Shown here: positions 46,801-54,441 of the stretch, piece by piece
How the letters are laid out: each line of letters opens with the position of its first letter
Numbering within the stretch: position 1 is the first letter of the stretch
Assembly: GCA_012959525.1 (NCBI GenBank)
Contig: DUDB01000037.1
Span: 1 to 64,000, forward strand
Origin: Planctomycetota bacterium
GTDB lineage: Bacteria; Planctomycetota; UBA1135; GCA-002686595
Length of the DNA stretch: 64,000 nucleotides
Direction of reading: 5' to 3'
Made by a program: the position numbers and the translations under genes
Notes under the pieces: generated by a model
What the model was told of the DNA's origin: nothing
What the model saw: only the letters and a program-made list of their open reading frames with translations
Databases searched by the model: none

Positions 46801-46944
46801 ACGGATGGGAGCTTCTCCTACAAGGGGGTGGGTCCGGGCACCTACTCCGTCCACGCCGAGGGGGACACGAGCAGCCCCGCCAAGCAGATCAAGATGTACG
46901 AGGGCGGCCAGGAGTCGTTGCTGCTGGTGCTCAAGAGCAGCTGA
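43822..46944 (+). CDS. Membrane-anchored protein with multiple carboxypeptidase-regulatory-like domains
   Basis: About 1040 residues from GTG 43822, giving a short basic N-terminus and one span (LATLLVAVMGIWYV). The rest is a string of beta-sandwich domains with the CarboxypepD_reg pattern G-x-V-x-D...G-x-P-V-x-G-A: VAGTVSDSNGALLEGARV, VVSGKVVDDAGEPVKAF, VTGIVRAPDGSGAAGARI, EGRVTGLGGRPEEGLRV, ITGTVQDSQGGPVSGARI. At least seven units can be counted. There is no catalytic domain. It is likely a periplasmic or surface stalk or adhesin. A TTG at 43768 would add 18 unlikely residues. Confidence 0.8.
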   Translation: MKKRTLEFPLATLLVAVMGIWYVTTTRAPEGRDRVVMVDGGGGGQAGVQGPEGTLVAVQAEEAKPAADRDQAAPQAALEVGGVSAGRAGWWRAPKNSTWAVGRVERPEGTPSDETLWVTAQGSRFSEHQDSRDTHTVIAQADGSFRVAFSGRTHSKGRLWVRGRYCYMDEPLWVHLEDLKEEVVLKPKLGGRLLVKVLPPRIVAFGDGVLDGVSVEAVRGSFPTQKKLNGWSRAEGEFEIGGLASGVAHRVLAHSELYADGEVRGISVEAGDTLNVDVALALGATVAGTVSDSNGALLEGARVYHISAEQAGQRIPFLKANPEFERLTHAGRFELTGVPPGERMLVVEADGFLEATKELGNLRDGERRLAVDVRLDAGRSVGGVILWPDGSPAVGADVRLAQKSEMMGMEVGRIMGEIQAGPDGSFKFPALGDGTCEVTASSLHPDDRPASGSKLSKLKARRIPRWMARVEDVAPGSHQLALTLTSGNVVSGKVVDDAGEPVKAFRVTATPEADGFMSAGSMKPVREKFKVEDGEFALQGVQVGRWEVRVTATGYGDSDRQKVSIPGADELRFVLARTGVVTGIVRAPDGSGAAGARIMAKHGENKSIGVDADGEGKFIAGNLEPGWVEISATGEGYSGSETQKFQITSAAKREGIVLALRPGAVIVAELHRDMEERAGRRISLSGPTTRRLETNSAGSVRFDGLDAGKYTVSLAPTGSRGGRGRGDWVMRMANSKKADVEVREGEEAFVVLGAPSPTAVRVSGTVTRGDEPLASALVVAAPERGDDDLTSAVRADDQGHYELVLDHPGDWRFQVGSNQRELVAFMESVPGGDNVVINFSLPEGRIEGRVTGLGGRPEEGLRVTLSGGTTPSAGPGEGRGRPSPFAGRSSTTNSDGEYSFKDLAPGNYLLRAGGTDGWGFRPAQQSAKLGRVLIDVKVEFADQVQRIDLPLPAAGEITGTVQDSQGGPVSGARIQVIDEAGHNLSNFGNVRSGTDGSFSYKGVGPGTYSVHAEGDTSSPAKQIKMYEGGQESLLLVLKSS

Positions 46945-47153
46945 GGGTCCCGTTGGGAGAAGATTCGCCCGGGGGTCGATTCCCATGGGGATTCAGGCTT
47001 GGGGTTCGACTCCGGGCGTCCCATAGAGAGGACCAGTCGGCAGGTTCTCCTGTCGATGACCACCTACGGGTGGTGGGCGCTGCTCGTCCCTGGGGGGAAT
47101 GAGTGGCGCCTATCTATACATCTGCTTGTTCGGACAAGGGATGGGGTTGGACC

Positions 47154-48605
47154 TTACTCTCCCGAGGTAGCGTAGCCCAACGCGTTGAGACTTTCGATCC
47201 GATCCGCATCCAGGGTTGTGCGGAGGGTGAACTCCCGCTCCCATTGGGGCAGGGCGTCCGACTCCGCTTGTAGCCGCAAGCCCATGGCCGTGGTCCGCTT
47301 CGGTTGTTCGTGGGCCAGATTCTTCTGAGCCCAGGGGTCAACCGTGAGGTTGAAGAGCAGGCGATCCCCCTGGGGGTGGCGCTCCAGATAGAGCCATTTA
47401 TCCTCTAGGAGGCCATCGATCTTCTCCGTCTCGGTCTTGCCGTGCTCTTTGATTCTCGAGAAGAGTAGGGGGCGCGGCTTGAGTGGTTCGCCTCGTGTGG
47501 CGGGTAGAAGGCTCACGCCGCTCAACCATGGCGGAAACTCGATCTGCAGGGCGTCCAGAATCGTGGGTACCAAGTCAACCAGGCTCGCAGGCCCCTGAAC
47601 GCGGGCGACCTGGACACCACCATTGGGCCAGGAAATAAACAGGGGAATACGCAGTAGCTCGGGATACAGACTGATTGTATGGCCGAGTTGACCGTGCTCG
47701 AGGAACTCCTCACCGTGATCAGCCGTAATGATGACCAGATCATCTTCGCCGACATTGAGCATTTCGAGCGCCGCTGATATCTGAGCATCCACGAAGTGGA
47801 TCTCGCTGTCGTAGCGCGCAATGGTATTGGCCAGCAATTCCTGGACGCGCTCTGATGCTGGCATTTTCTTCTTTGCCCGTAAGTGGCGAAGAGCCGCCTT
47901 GCGAGCCGAACGGCTCTGGTCGAAGAGGGCCTTGGTCTCCCTGCCCTGTCTTGTGCCCTGCGGATCTTCGACGATGTGGGTTTCCCGCTCGAAGTACGGT
48001 TCGTGCGGGTCGATGTAATGCAAATAGACAAATGCGGGTCGGCTGTCTTCCTGCATGTGCTGAAGGAACTGCCTGAGCCGCTTATTGACGGCCGTGGCGT
48101 TCTGGTAGTACATGGTGATGAACTGATCGAAGCCCGCATCAAAACCCTCTGCTGCGCAGATGTTTGGGTTGTCGGCGATCCCGTAGGTCTGGAGGCCCTC
48201 ATCGTGCAGGATCTGGGGAAGAGTATGCAGTGTGCTTGGGATCCGATTGATCGCGAAGTTGTCTTTGCCGTTACTGGTCTTGCTTTGGCGTGTGACCCCG
48301 TATCCAGCAGCAACCCCGTGTTGTCTGGGATAGACCCCGGTGAACAAGGATGCCATGGAGGGGCCTGTCCAGGAGCTAGGCGCCCAGGCGTCGTCGAAGA
48401 TCGCCGATCTGGACGCGAAGCTGCTCAAGAAGGGAGCTGTGAGGCGCTCGCACCCGTAGGTCGTCAGGTGGTCCGCGCGCAGAGTGTCCAGGACGACCAG
48501 GATCACGCGGCTTGGCGTCTTCTTGCCCTTCTCGGATTCTGTTCCCGCGCCGCAACCTGCGAGGAGAAGGATTCCAGTGAGGAGATGTGTGAACGTAGCT
48601 TGCAT
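47154..48605 (-). CDS. Second sulfatase-fold lipoprotein without formylglycine motif
   Basis: This 483-residue protein is read from ATG 48605 with lipobox LLLAGC (Cys18). ILVVLDTLRADHLTTYG gives the metal site, YLHYIDPHEPYF and ITADHGEEFLEHGQLGHT complete it. The nucleophile segment is SSWTGPSMASLFTG, with Thr80 replacing the Cys/Ser of sulfatases. It shares this feature with the gene at 42318-43664 but is only moderately similar overall. A phosphatase or transferase role on envelope polymers is inferred. It faces the repeat protein gene across a 209-nt gap that holds no gene but has a short CCACC-TAC-GGGTGG stem. Confidence 0.82.
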   Translation of the reverse strand: MQATFTHLLTGILLLAGCGAGTESEKGKKTPSRVILVVLDTLRADHLTTYGCERLTAPFLSSFASRSAIFDDAWAPSSWTGPSMASLFTGVYPRQHGVAAGYGVTRQSKTSNGKDNFAINRIPSTLHTLPQILHDEGLQTYGIADNPNICAAEGFDAGFDQFITMYYQNATAVNKRLRQFLQHMQEDSRPAFVYLHYIDPHEPYFERETHIVEDPQGTRQGRETKALFDQSRSARKAALRHLRAKKKMPASERVQELLANTIARYDSEIHFVDAQISAALEMLNVGEDDLVIITADHGEEFLEHGQLGHTISLYPELLRIPLFISWPNGGVQVARVQGPASLVDLVPTILDALQIEFPPWLSGVSLLPATRGEPLKPRPLLFSRIKEHGKTETEKIDGLLEDKWLYLERHPQGDRLLFNLTVDPWAQKNLAHEQPKRTTAMGLRLQAESDALPQWEREFTLRTTLDADRIESLNALGYATSGE

Positions 48606-48701
48606 GGACTCCCAGCATGGGCGTCGTTTGCCCGCTGCTCCATGATACACCTGGATCTTGGTCGCTGGCGAGGTTTGAACACTCAGGATCTGATCTCCCC
48701 C

Positions 48702-50705
48702 TTATTTCTTGACGCTCTTTCTCCGGCGCTTCTTTTTGCCCCGCGCCTTGGGCTTGGCGCCAGCGGGCACCCAATCGGAAGGTGGTTCCTTGGCCTGGAT
48801 CTCCAACAGGAAACGCGAAGGGTGGCACTGGGCGCGGTGGCCTGCGCGCGCGCGCTCCCGACACCAGGAGAGGGTCAATCCCTGGCGGGCGCGGGTCACT
48901 CCCACGTAGGCCAGGCGCCGCTCTTCTTCGACGTTGTCCTCTTCCACGGAGCGGGCGTGGGGCAGGATTCCCTCCTCCATGCCCACCAGGAAAACACGGT
49001 CATACTCCAATCCTTTGGAGGCATGCAGCGTGGAGAGCGTCACTTCAAGTCGGCGGTCTTTCTCGTCTTCCTTGCGATCGTCAGCGCTCAGGCTGAGCTC
49101 GTTGAGGAATCCGAGAAGTCCAGGCTTCTTGTTCCGGCGTACGTAATTCTCAGCGAAGTTCAGAACCTCGGTGACCCCCGTCCAGCGTCGCTCCACCTCG
49201 GCCTCGTCGCGGTACACGCGCACCACCTCGTCGCGATACGCCACCTCTTCGACGAGGCGTTGGACGAGCGGCACCAGCTGCTTGCCGCCCTTGAAGCGGC
49301 CCTTCAGGGAGCGCAGGCGCTTGAGCAGGCCGTTGACCTTCTCCACGGCCTTCATGTTGATGCGTTCGATCTCGCCGGCGCGCTCAAAGGCCTCGGCCAG
49401 GGTGATGCCTTTGGTGGTGGCGAATTCCAAACCCCTATCAATGGTTGTCTTGCCCACCCCACGCGGTGGGCAGTTGATGACTCGTAGTAGGGCGGTCTCG
49501 TCCTTGGGGTTCACTACAAGGCAGAGGTAGGCGAGCATGTCGCGCACCTCTTTGCGATCGAAGAAGCTCATGCCTCCGATGAGCTTGTAGGGCACGTCCT
49601 GTGCTCGCAGCTCGGCCTCGAAGGGGCGCGCCTGCGTGGCGGTGCGGAAGAGGATCGCAAAGTCGTCGTAGTGGGCACCGTCTTGGATCCGCGTCTGGAT
49701 CTCGGTCACGATGCGCTCGGCCTCTGTGTCCTCGTCGCGCATGTTGACGGCCTGGGGTGGCTCGCCAGGGCCCAGGGCCGAGATGAGGGTCTTGGGGTGG
49801 CGCGCTCCGTTGTGCTCGATCAGCCGATTGGCGATGCCCAGGATTGGTTCTGTCGAGCGGTAGTTCGTCTCCAGACGCACGACCTTGGCACCCGGGTAGT
49901 GCTTCTCGAAGGAGAGTATCTTGGTGATGTCCGCTCCGCGCCAGCCGTAGATGGACTGGTCATCATCGCCCACGACGCACAGATTGCGATGCCCATCCGT
50001 CAGCTGGCGCAGGATCTCGTACTGGGGGCCGTTGGTGTCCTGGTACTCGTCCACGTGCACGTAACGGAATCGCTTCCGAAGCTCCTCGCGTACTTTCTTG
50101 TTGCCCTTGAGCAGGCGCAGGGTCTCAAGTAACAAGTCGTCAAAGTCCAGACGCCGCGAACGCTTGAGCAGCTCCTGGTAGCGTTGCCAAGTGCGGCCTA
50201 CCAGCTCGTCCTGGTTGTCACCTGCCTTCTCCAGGTAGCTCTCGGGAGTGAGCAGCCGGTTCTTGGCGAGCGAGATGCGGGCCTGCACGGTGGGGGGGCG
50301 CAGACTGGTCTCAGCGATGTGTAGCTCGCGCATGGCGCCCTTCACCAAGGAGAGCTGGTCGCGCGCATCGCAGATGGTGAAGCCCTGGGGATAGCCGAGC
50401 ACGGCCCTGTGGGCCCGCAGGGCTCGCAGGCAGAAGGCGTGGAAGGTGCCCACGGTCAGGTCTTCGCCCCGACGCTTGCCCACCAATTGCTGGACGCGCT
50501 CGCGCATCTCTCCGGCGGCCCGGTTGGTGAAAGTCATGGCCAGAATCTGGCTGGCCGGGACCCGCTTGGCGAGAAGCATGGCGATGCGGCAGGTAATGAC
50601 CCGTGTCTTTCCCGATCCGGCTCCGGCGAGGACCAGTACGGGCCCCTCGGTGGTCTCCACGGCCTCCCGCTGGGGCGGGTTGAGTTGGGCTAGGATCTTC
50701 TTCAT
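48702..50705 (-). CDS. UvrD/PcrA/Rep-type superfamily 1 DNA helicase
   Basis: This 667-residue helicase is read from ATG 50705. LNPPQREAV is the Q-motif region, VLAGAGSGKTRVITCRI the Walker A, HVDEYQDTNGPQYEIL the Walker B, GDDDQSIYGWRGADI motif III and LSTLHASKGLEYDRVFLVG motif V, followed by RRLAYVGVTRARQ (motif VI). It unwinds DNA 3' to 5' in repair and replication restart. The C-terminus ends in a Lys/Arg-rich tail (KPKARGKKKRRRKSVKK). The long upstream in-frame extension (109 residues) looks like non-coding Arg/Pro-rich sequence and is excluded. Confidence 0.95.
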   Translation of the reverse strand: MKKILAQLNPPQREAVETTEGPVLVLAGAGSGKTRVITCRIAMLLAKRVPASQILAMTFTNRAAGEMRERVQQLVGKRRGEDLTVGTFHAFCLRALRAHRAVLGYPQGFTICDARDQLSLVKGAMRELHIAETSLRPPTVQARISLAKNRLLTPESYLEKAGDNQDELVGRTWQRYQELLKRSRRLDFDDLLLETLRLLKGNKKVREELRKRFRYVHVDEYQDTNGPQYEILRQLTDGHRNLCVVGDDDQSIYGWRGADITKILSFEKHYPGAKVVRLETNYRSTEPILGIANRLIEHNGARHPKTLISALGPGEPPQAVNMRDEDTEAERIVTEIQTRIQDGAHYDDFAILFRTATQARPFEAELRAQDVPYKLIGGMSFFDRKEVRDMLAYLCLVVNPKDETALLRVINCPPRGVGKTTIDRGLEFATTKGITLAEAFERAGEIERINMKAVEKVNGLLKRLRSLKGRFKGGKQLVPLVQRLVEEVAYRDEVVRVYRDEAEVERRWTGVTEVLNFAENYVRRNKKPGLLGFLNELSLSADDRKEDEKDRRLEVTLSTLHASKGLEYDRVFLVGMEEGILPHARSVEEDNVEEERRLAYVGVTRARQGLTLSWCRERARAGHRAQCHPSRFLLEIQAKEPPSDWVPAGAKPKARGKKKRRRKSVKK

Positions 50706-51013
50706 GAGGGGCGGGTAGAGCCCTGGGGGGCAGCGGGTTCGGGCGAAAAAAGGGGACCGCGCGTCGAGTAGCGCCGTCCCTTCGATCGGACCCCGGTGCC
50801 AAGAGGGCCGGGAGAGTGGACCCGAGAGTAGCGACTGGCTCTGGCCCACTCCAGTACCTCCTGATCTGCCAATGAACCTCAACCTCCCGGGCTCTACTTC
50901 GTAGGGTGCGCACACGGGTCCTGCGGGTTCTTCATTTGGGGCGCGCCCGGGCACAAACCTGCCGATATTCTCGGCAGCCGTCTTCTCCCTTTCTCCCTGC
51001 CAACCGCCTCTCC
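50706..51013. other. Divergent intergenic region between the helicase and DprE2-like genes
   Basis: These 308 bases hold no convincing gene. They contain the self-complementary GGGCGCGCCC (50939-50948) and the hairpin at 50959-50977. Promoters for both flanking genes are expected here but no consensus pair stands out. Confidence 0.4.
50959..50977. promoter_or_regulatory. Inverted repeat upstream of the DprE2-like gene
   Basis: CTGCCGA and TCGGCAG form perfect 7-bp arms around TATTC, 36 nt before the start codon. It may be an operator or a leader hairpin. No T tract follows. Confidence 0.4.
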
Positions 51014-51826
51014 ATGTCCGAACCCTCTGCACCCTCCTCGACGGATGACTCCGGACCCGGGGGGGCCATTCTCGGCCGGGCGCTCGTCGTGGGCGCTAGC
51101 TCGGGTATGGGAATGGAGCTCGTGCGCCAGCTGGCCGGTGCCGGTTGGGCCGTGGGCGCCGTGGCCCGCAGCTCTGACAAGCTCGAGGCTCTGGCCGCAG
51201 AGGTGGCCGGGTCGGCTCCCGCCACACCCAGCTATCCCGTGGGGCCCGTCACCATCGCCACCTGCGACGTTACGCAGACGGATCTTGCGGACACCGCCTT
51301 CGCGGAGCTGGTGGAGTCCCTGGGCGGACTAGACCTCATGATCTTCGCCGCAGGGATCATGCCCGTGGTGGGGCGCGAGGAGTACAACACCCCCAAAGAC
51401 CTCGGCATCCTCGACACCAACCTCCTGGGAGCCGTGGCCTGGTGCAACGCGGCGGCTCGGCTCTTCGCCAGTCAACGCTCGGGTACCCTAGTGGGTATCA
51501 GCTCCATCGCTGGTGCTCGCGGGCGCAAGGGCAACCCCGTGTACGGTGCCTCCAAAGCAGGGCTAGATCATTACCTTGAGGCTCTTCGCAATCGCCTGTC
51601 CGAGGTGGGCGTGCACGTGTGCACCATCAAGCCCGGATTTGTCGAGACGCCCATGACCGCGCACCTGGAGCTGGCCGGGGCCATCTCCGCAGAGGAGGCG
51701 GCGCGCCAGATTCTCAAGGCGGCGAAGAGCCGCGCGAACACGCGCTACGTCCCCTGGCGCTGGGCGCTGGTGGCGGTGGTGGTGAAGTCCATTCCCTCGA
51801 TGATCTTCAAGCGGCTGAGCATCTGA
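51014..51826 (+). CDS. Short-chain dehydrogenase, DprE2-like
   Basis: This 270-residue NAD(P)H oxidoreductase has ALVVGASSGMGMELVRQL (cofactor site), SSIAGARG and YGASKAGLDHYLEAL with the catalytic Ser, Tyr and Lys. The C-terminus (SIPSMIFKRLSI) closely resembles the end of mycobacterial DprE2, which reduces the 2-keto intermediate in converting decaprenyl-phospho-ribose to decaprenyl-phospho-arabinose. The next gene, 2 nt away, is DprE1-like, which makes that intermediate. Assignment to the exact lipid-sugar is inference; other 2'-epimerisations are possible. Confidence 0.8.
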   Translation: MSEPSAPSSTDDSGPGGAILGRALVVGASSGMGMELVRQLAGAGWAVGAVARSSDKLEALAAEVAGSAPATPSYPVGPVTIATCDVTQTDLADTAFAELVESLGGLDLMIFAAGIMPVVGREEYNTPKDLGILDTNLLGAVAWCNAAARLFASQRSGTLVGISSIAGARGRKGNPVYGASKAGLDHYLEALRNRLSEVGVHVCTIKPGFVETPMTAHLELAGAISAEEAARQILKAAKSRANTRYVPWRWALVAVVVKSIPSMIFKRLSI

Positions 51827-51828
51827 CC

Positions 51829-53298
51829 GTGAGCCCCAGTCGATCCAATAACTCATCGGCCTCCCACTCCTACGAATACGTAGAGAGCTGGGGCATGAAT
51901 GCGGGAGTCCACGGCCACGTGCTGCGCCCCCATTCGGTGGAGGCCATTCGCGAGGCCTTTTCTGAGGCGACGGCCAAGGGTCGCAAGCTGGGTCTGCGTG
52001 GAACGGGCTGCAGCTATGGCGATGCGTCAATGAACTCAGAGGGTCTCAGCTTGGATCTGACCCAGATGAACCAGATCTTGAGCTTTGATGCCGCTACCGG
52101 CATCGCCGATCTGGAGGGGGGGGTCACCATTGAGCAGCTATGGAAGCACGCCCTGCCCATGGGCTACTGGCCCAAGGTCGTCTCGGGAACCATGTTCCCC
52201 ACGGTGGCCGGCGCGGCGGCCATGAATATCCACGGCAAGAACAACTTCCGCGTAGGCACCTTCGGCGACAACGTCCTCGAGTTTGATCTGGTCCTGCCCT
52301 CCGGGGAGTTACGCACCTGCAATCGAGAGCAAAACGCCGATCTGTTCCACGCCGCCATCGGAGGGCTCGGGATGCTGGGCTGCTTCTCCCGCCTTCGCCT
52401 TCAGACCAAACGCGTCCATTCGGGCAAGGTCCGTGTGCGCGGCGAGTCCGTGCGCAACCTGGCTGCGATGATGGCCTACTTCGAAGCCGAGAAGGGCCGG
52501 GCGGATTATCTGGTGGGCTGGGTGGACTGCTTCGCGCGCGGGGATGGCATGGGTCGGGGACTGATCCACGACGCGGAGTACTTGGCCGAGGGCGAGGATT
52601 CCGAGCAGGAGCAGACCATGCAGGTGGCCTACCAGCAGCTGCCCGGCTCCATTCTGGGTTTCCCCAAGGGTGAGGTGTGGCGCTTCCTGCGTCTGATCAA
52701 CAACCCCTGGGGCATGCGCCTGCTCAACGCGCTCAAGCAGCAGGCTGGCAGGGTCGAGGGGCACCAGGGCTGGCATGAACAGTCCCACGCCGGCTTCAAC
52801 TTCCTGCTCGACTTCGTGCCCAACTGGAAGTTCGCCTACGGGCGCAAGCCCGGCCACGGGCTGATCCAATACCAGGTCTTCCTGCCGGCGGAAGTGGCCC
52901 ACGACACGTTCCTGGAGGTCCTGGGCCTGTGCCAGCGCCAGGGGCACGTGCCTTTCCTTGGGGTCTTCAAGCGTCACCGGCCCGATCCTTTCTGGATGAC
53001 CCACTCCCTCGACGGCTGGAGTATGGCCATGGACTTCAAAGTCACTCCCACGAATCGCATGGATCTCTGGCAGGCCTGCGATCGATTGACACGGATCGTG
53101 CTGGATGCGGGGGGCAAGTTCTACTTCGCCAAGGATTCGCTCATGGGTCACGAGGCCATGGTGCGCGCCTTCCCGGAGGCCAAGCGCGAGGCTTTCCTGG
53201 CCCTGAAACGGGAGACCGACCCCGGCGGGCTGCTCGAAACCGACCTGTGGCGCAGGATCTTCACCTCCAGCTCTTCACTCACGGACGGTGTGGCGTAG
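51829..53298 (+). CDS. FAD-dependent oxidase, DprE1-like
   Basis: This 489-residue PCMH/VAO-family enzyme is read from GTG 51829 so that it keeps ESWGMN, matching the start of the DprE1 fold. GTGCSYGDASMN (about 58-69), AMNIHGKNNFRVGTFGD (about 131-147, with the His that binds FAD covalently in some relatives) and IGGLGMLGCFSRLRL follow. Near 395-402 GWSMAMDF and near 430 FYFAKDS match DprE1 segments. DprE1 oxidises the 2-hydroxyl of decaprenyl-phospho-ribose. The tail reads LETDLWRRIF. It is 2 nt after the DprE2-like gene and 12 nt before the methyltransferase. Confidence 0.82.
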   Translation: MSPSRSNNSSASHSYEYVESWGMNAGVHGHVLRPHSVEAIREAFSEATAKGRKLGLRGTGCSYGDASMNSEGLSLDLTQMNQILSFDAATGIADLEGGVTIEQLWKHALPMGYWPKVVSGTMFPTVAGAAAMNIHGKNNFRVGTFGDNVLEFDLVLPSGELRTCNREQNADLFHAAIGGLGMLGCFSRLRLQTKRVHSGKVRVRGESVRNLAAMMAYFEAEKGRADYLVGWVDCFARGDGMGRGLIHDAEYLAEGEDSEQEQTMQVAYQQLPGSILGFPKGEVWRFLRLINNPWGMRLLNALKQQAGRVEGHQGWHEQSHAGFNFLLDFVPNWKFAYGRKPGHGLIQYQVFLPAEVAHDTFLEVLGLCQRQGHVPFLGVFKRHRPDPFWMTHSLDGWSMAMDFKVTPTNRMDLWQACDRLTRIVLDAGGKFYFAKDSLMGHEAMVRAFPEAKREAFLALKRETDPGGLLETDLWRRIFTSSSSLTDGVA

Positions 53299-53310
53299 CA
53301 TTCGCGCGCC

Positions 53311-54441
53311 ATGACCCGCCACATATTCTTTGCCACCTGCGCCCCGGGCGTCGAGTCGCTGCTCTACGCCGAGGTCCGCGCCCTGGGCCTGAACCGACCT
53401 GAACAGCAGGTGGGGGGCGTGCGCTTCGAGGGCACGCTTGAGGATTGCTGGAAAGCCAATCTCTGGCTGCGCACGGCGGTGCGTGTGCTCCTGCGCCTCG
53501 AACGTTTTCATGCTCCTGATGATGACGCCCTCTATCAAGCCGTGCTTGCGGTGGATTGGAGCGAGCATCTCTCTCCGAGTGGAACCCTCTGGGTGGATGC
53601 GCAGTGCAAGGACTCGAACCTCGATCACTCGCGTTACGTGGCCCAGCGCGTGAAAGATGGCGTGGTGGACCGCTTGCGCACCGAAGACGGCACACGCCCC
53701 GACGTGCAGCGCGAGGATCCGGACCTACGCCTGCACCTGCACCTCTACCGCGACCGCGCCACCCTTGCCTTGGATACCTCGGGGGAGTCCCTGCATAAGC
53801 GCGGTTGGCGTCAGGCCCAAGGTGTCGCGCCCCTCGCCGAGACCTTGGCGGCGGCAATGGTGCTGGCCTCGGGCTGGGACCGTCGCTCGCCCCTTATCGA
53901 CCCTTTCTGCGGCAGTGGTACCTTGCTCGTCGAGGCCGCTCTGATTGCTGGGGACATGGCGCCGGGTGTATTCCGCAAGCGCTTTGGATTTGAAGGCTGG
54001 CCGGGTCATGACGCCGATGCCTACGCGGCGGTGCACGCCGCCGCTGCCAGTGCTGGAGAAATGCCGCGTAAGTTGCGCCTCATGGGATTCGATTCCGACG
54101 GTGCTCGAGCTGCCGAGGCGCAGGCGAACCTGGAGAGCGCGGGCCTTGCCCACACCTGCGAGATTGAGGTGGCCCAGGCTCTTGAGTTTGCACCGCGTCC
54201 CGGCTGGAACGGCTGGATCGTCTGCAACCCACCCTACGGGGAGCGCATGGGTGAAGAGAAGAAGCTGATTCCCCTCTACCGGGACTTCGGCCGCCTGCTG
54301 CGTGAGTGCTGTGAGGGTTTCTCCCTGGCACTCCTTAGCGGTAATCCGGACCTGGCCCGTCGGCTGGAGCTGCCCGATTTCGAGCGCCGTGCGCTCCAGA
54401 ACGGTTCGATTCCCTGTGAGTTGATTCTGGGCCGTATCTAG
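53311..54441 (+). CDS. THUMP-domain rRNA guanine-N2 methyltransferase, RlmL/YpsC-like
   Basis: This 376-residue protein has the N-terminal FFATCAPGVESLLYAEV typical of RlmL/YpsC, a THUMP-type RNA-binding region (60-160), then a SAM-binding fold with DPFCGSGTLLVEAALIAGD (about 195) and the catalytic NPPYGERMG (about 308). It probably makes m2G in 23S rRNA. It lacks the RlmK second domain found in the E. coli fusion. It is 12 nt downstream of the DprE1-like gene, so cotranscription is likely. Confidence 0.88.
   Translation: MTRHIFFATCAPGVESLLYAEVRALGLNRPEQQVGGVRFEGTLEDCWKANLWLRTAVRVLLRLERFHAPDDDALYQAVLAVDWSEHLSPSGTLWVDAQCKDSNLDHSRYVAQRVKDGVVDRLRTEDGTRPDVQREDPDLRLHLHLYRDRATLALDTSGESLHKRGWRQAQGVAPLAETLAAAMVLASGWDRRSPLIDPFCGSGTLLVEAALIAGDMAPGVFRKRFGFEGWPGHDADAYAAVHAAAASAGEMPRKLRLMGFDSDGARAAEAQANLESAGLAHTCEIEVAQALEFAPRPGWNGWIVCNPPYGERMGEEKKLIPLYRDFGRLLRECCEGFSLALLSGNPDLARRLELPDFERRALQNGSIPCELILGRI

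Noticed and set aside
47883-49487. Long + strand open frame across the second sulfatase-fold gene and the helicase gene
   Set aside because: It runs antisense through two well-supported genes.
50706-51032. 109-residue N-terminal extension of the helicase
   Set aside because: No family match, Arg/Pro-rich, and it includes the divergent promoter region; the Q-motif begins just after ATG 50705.
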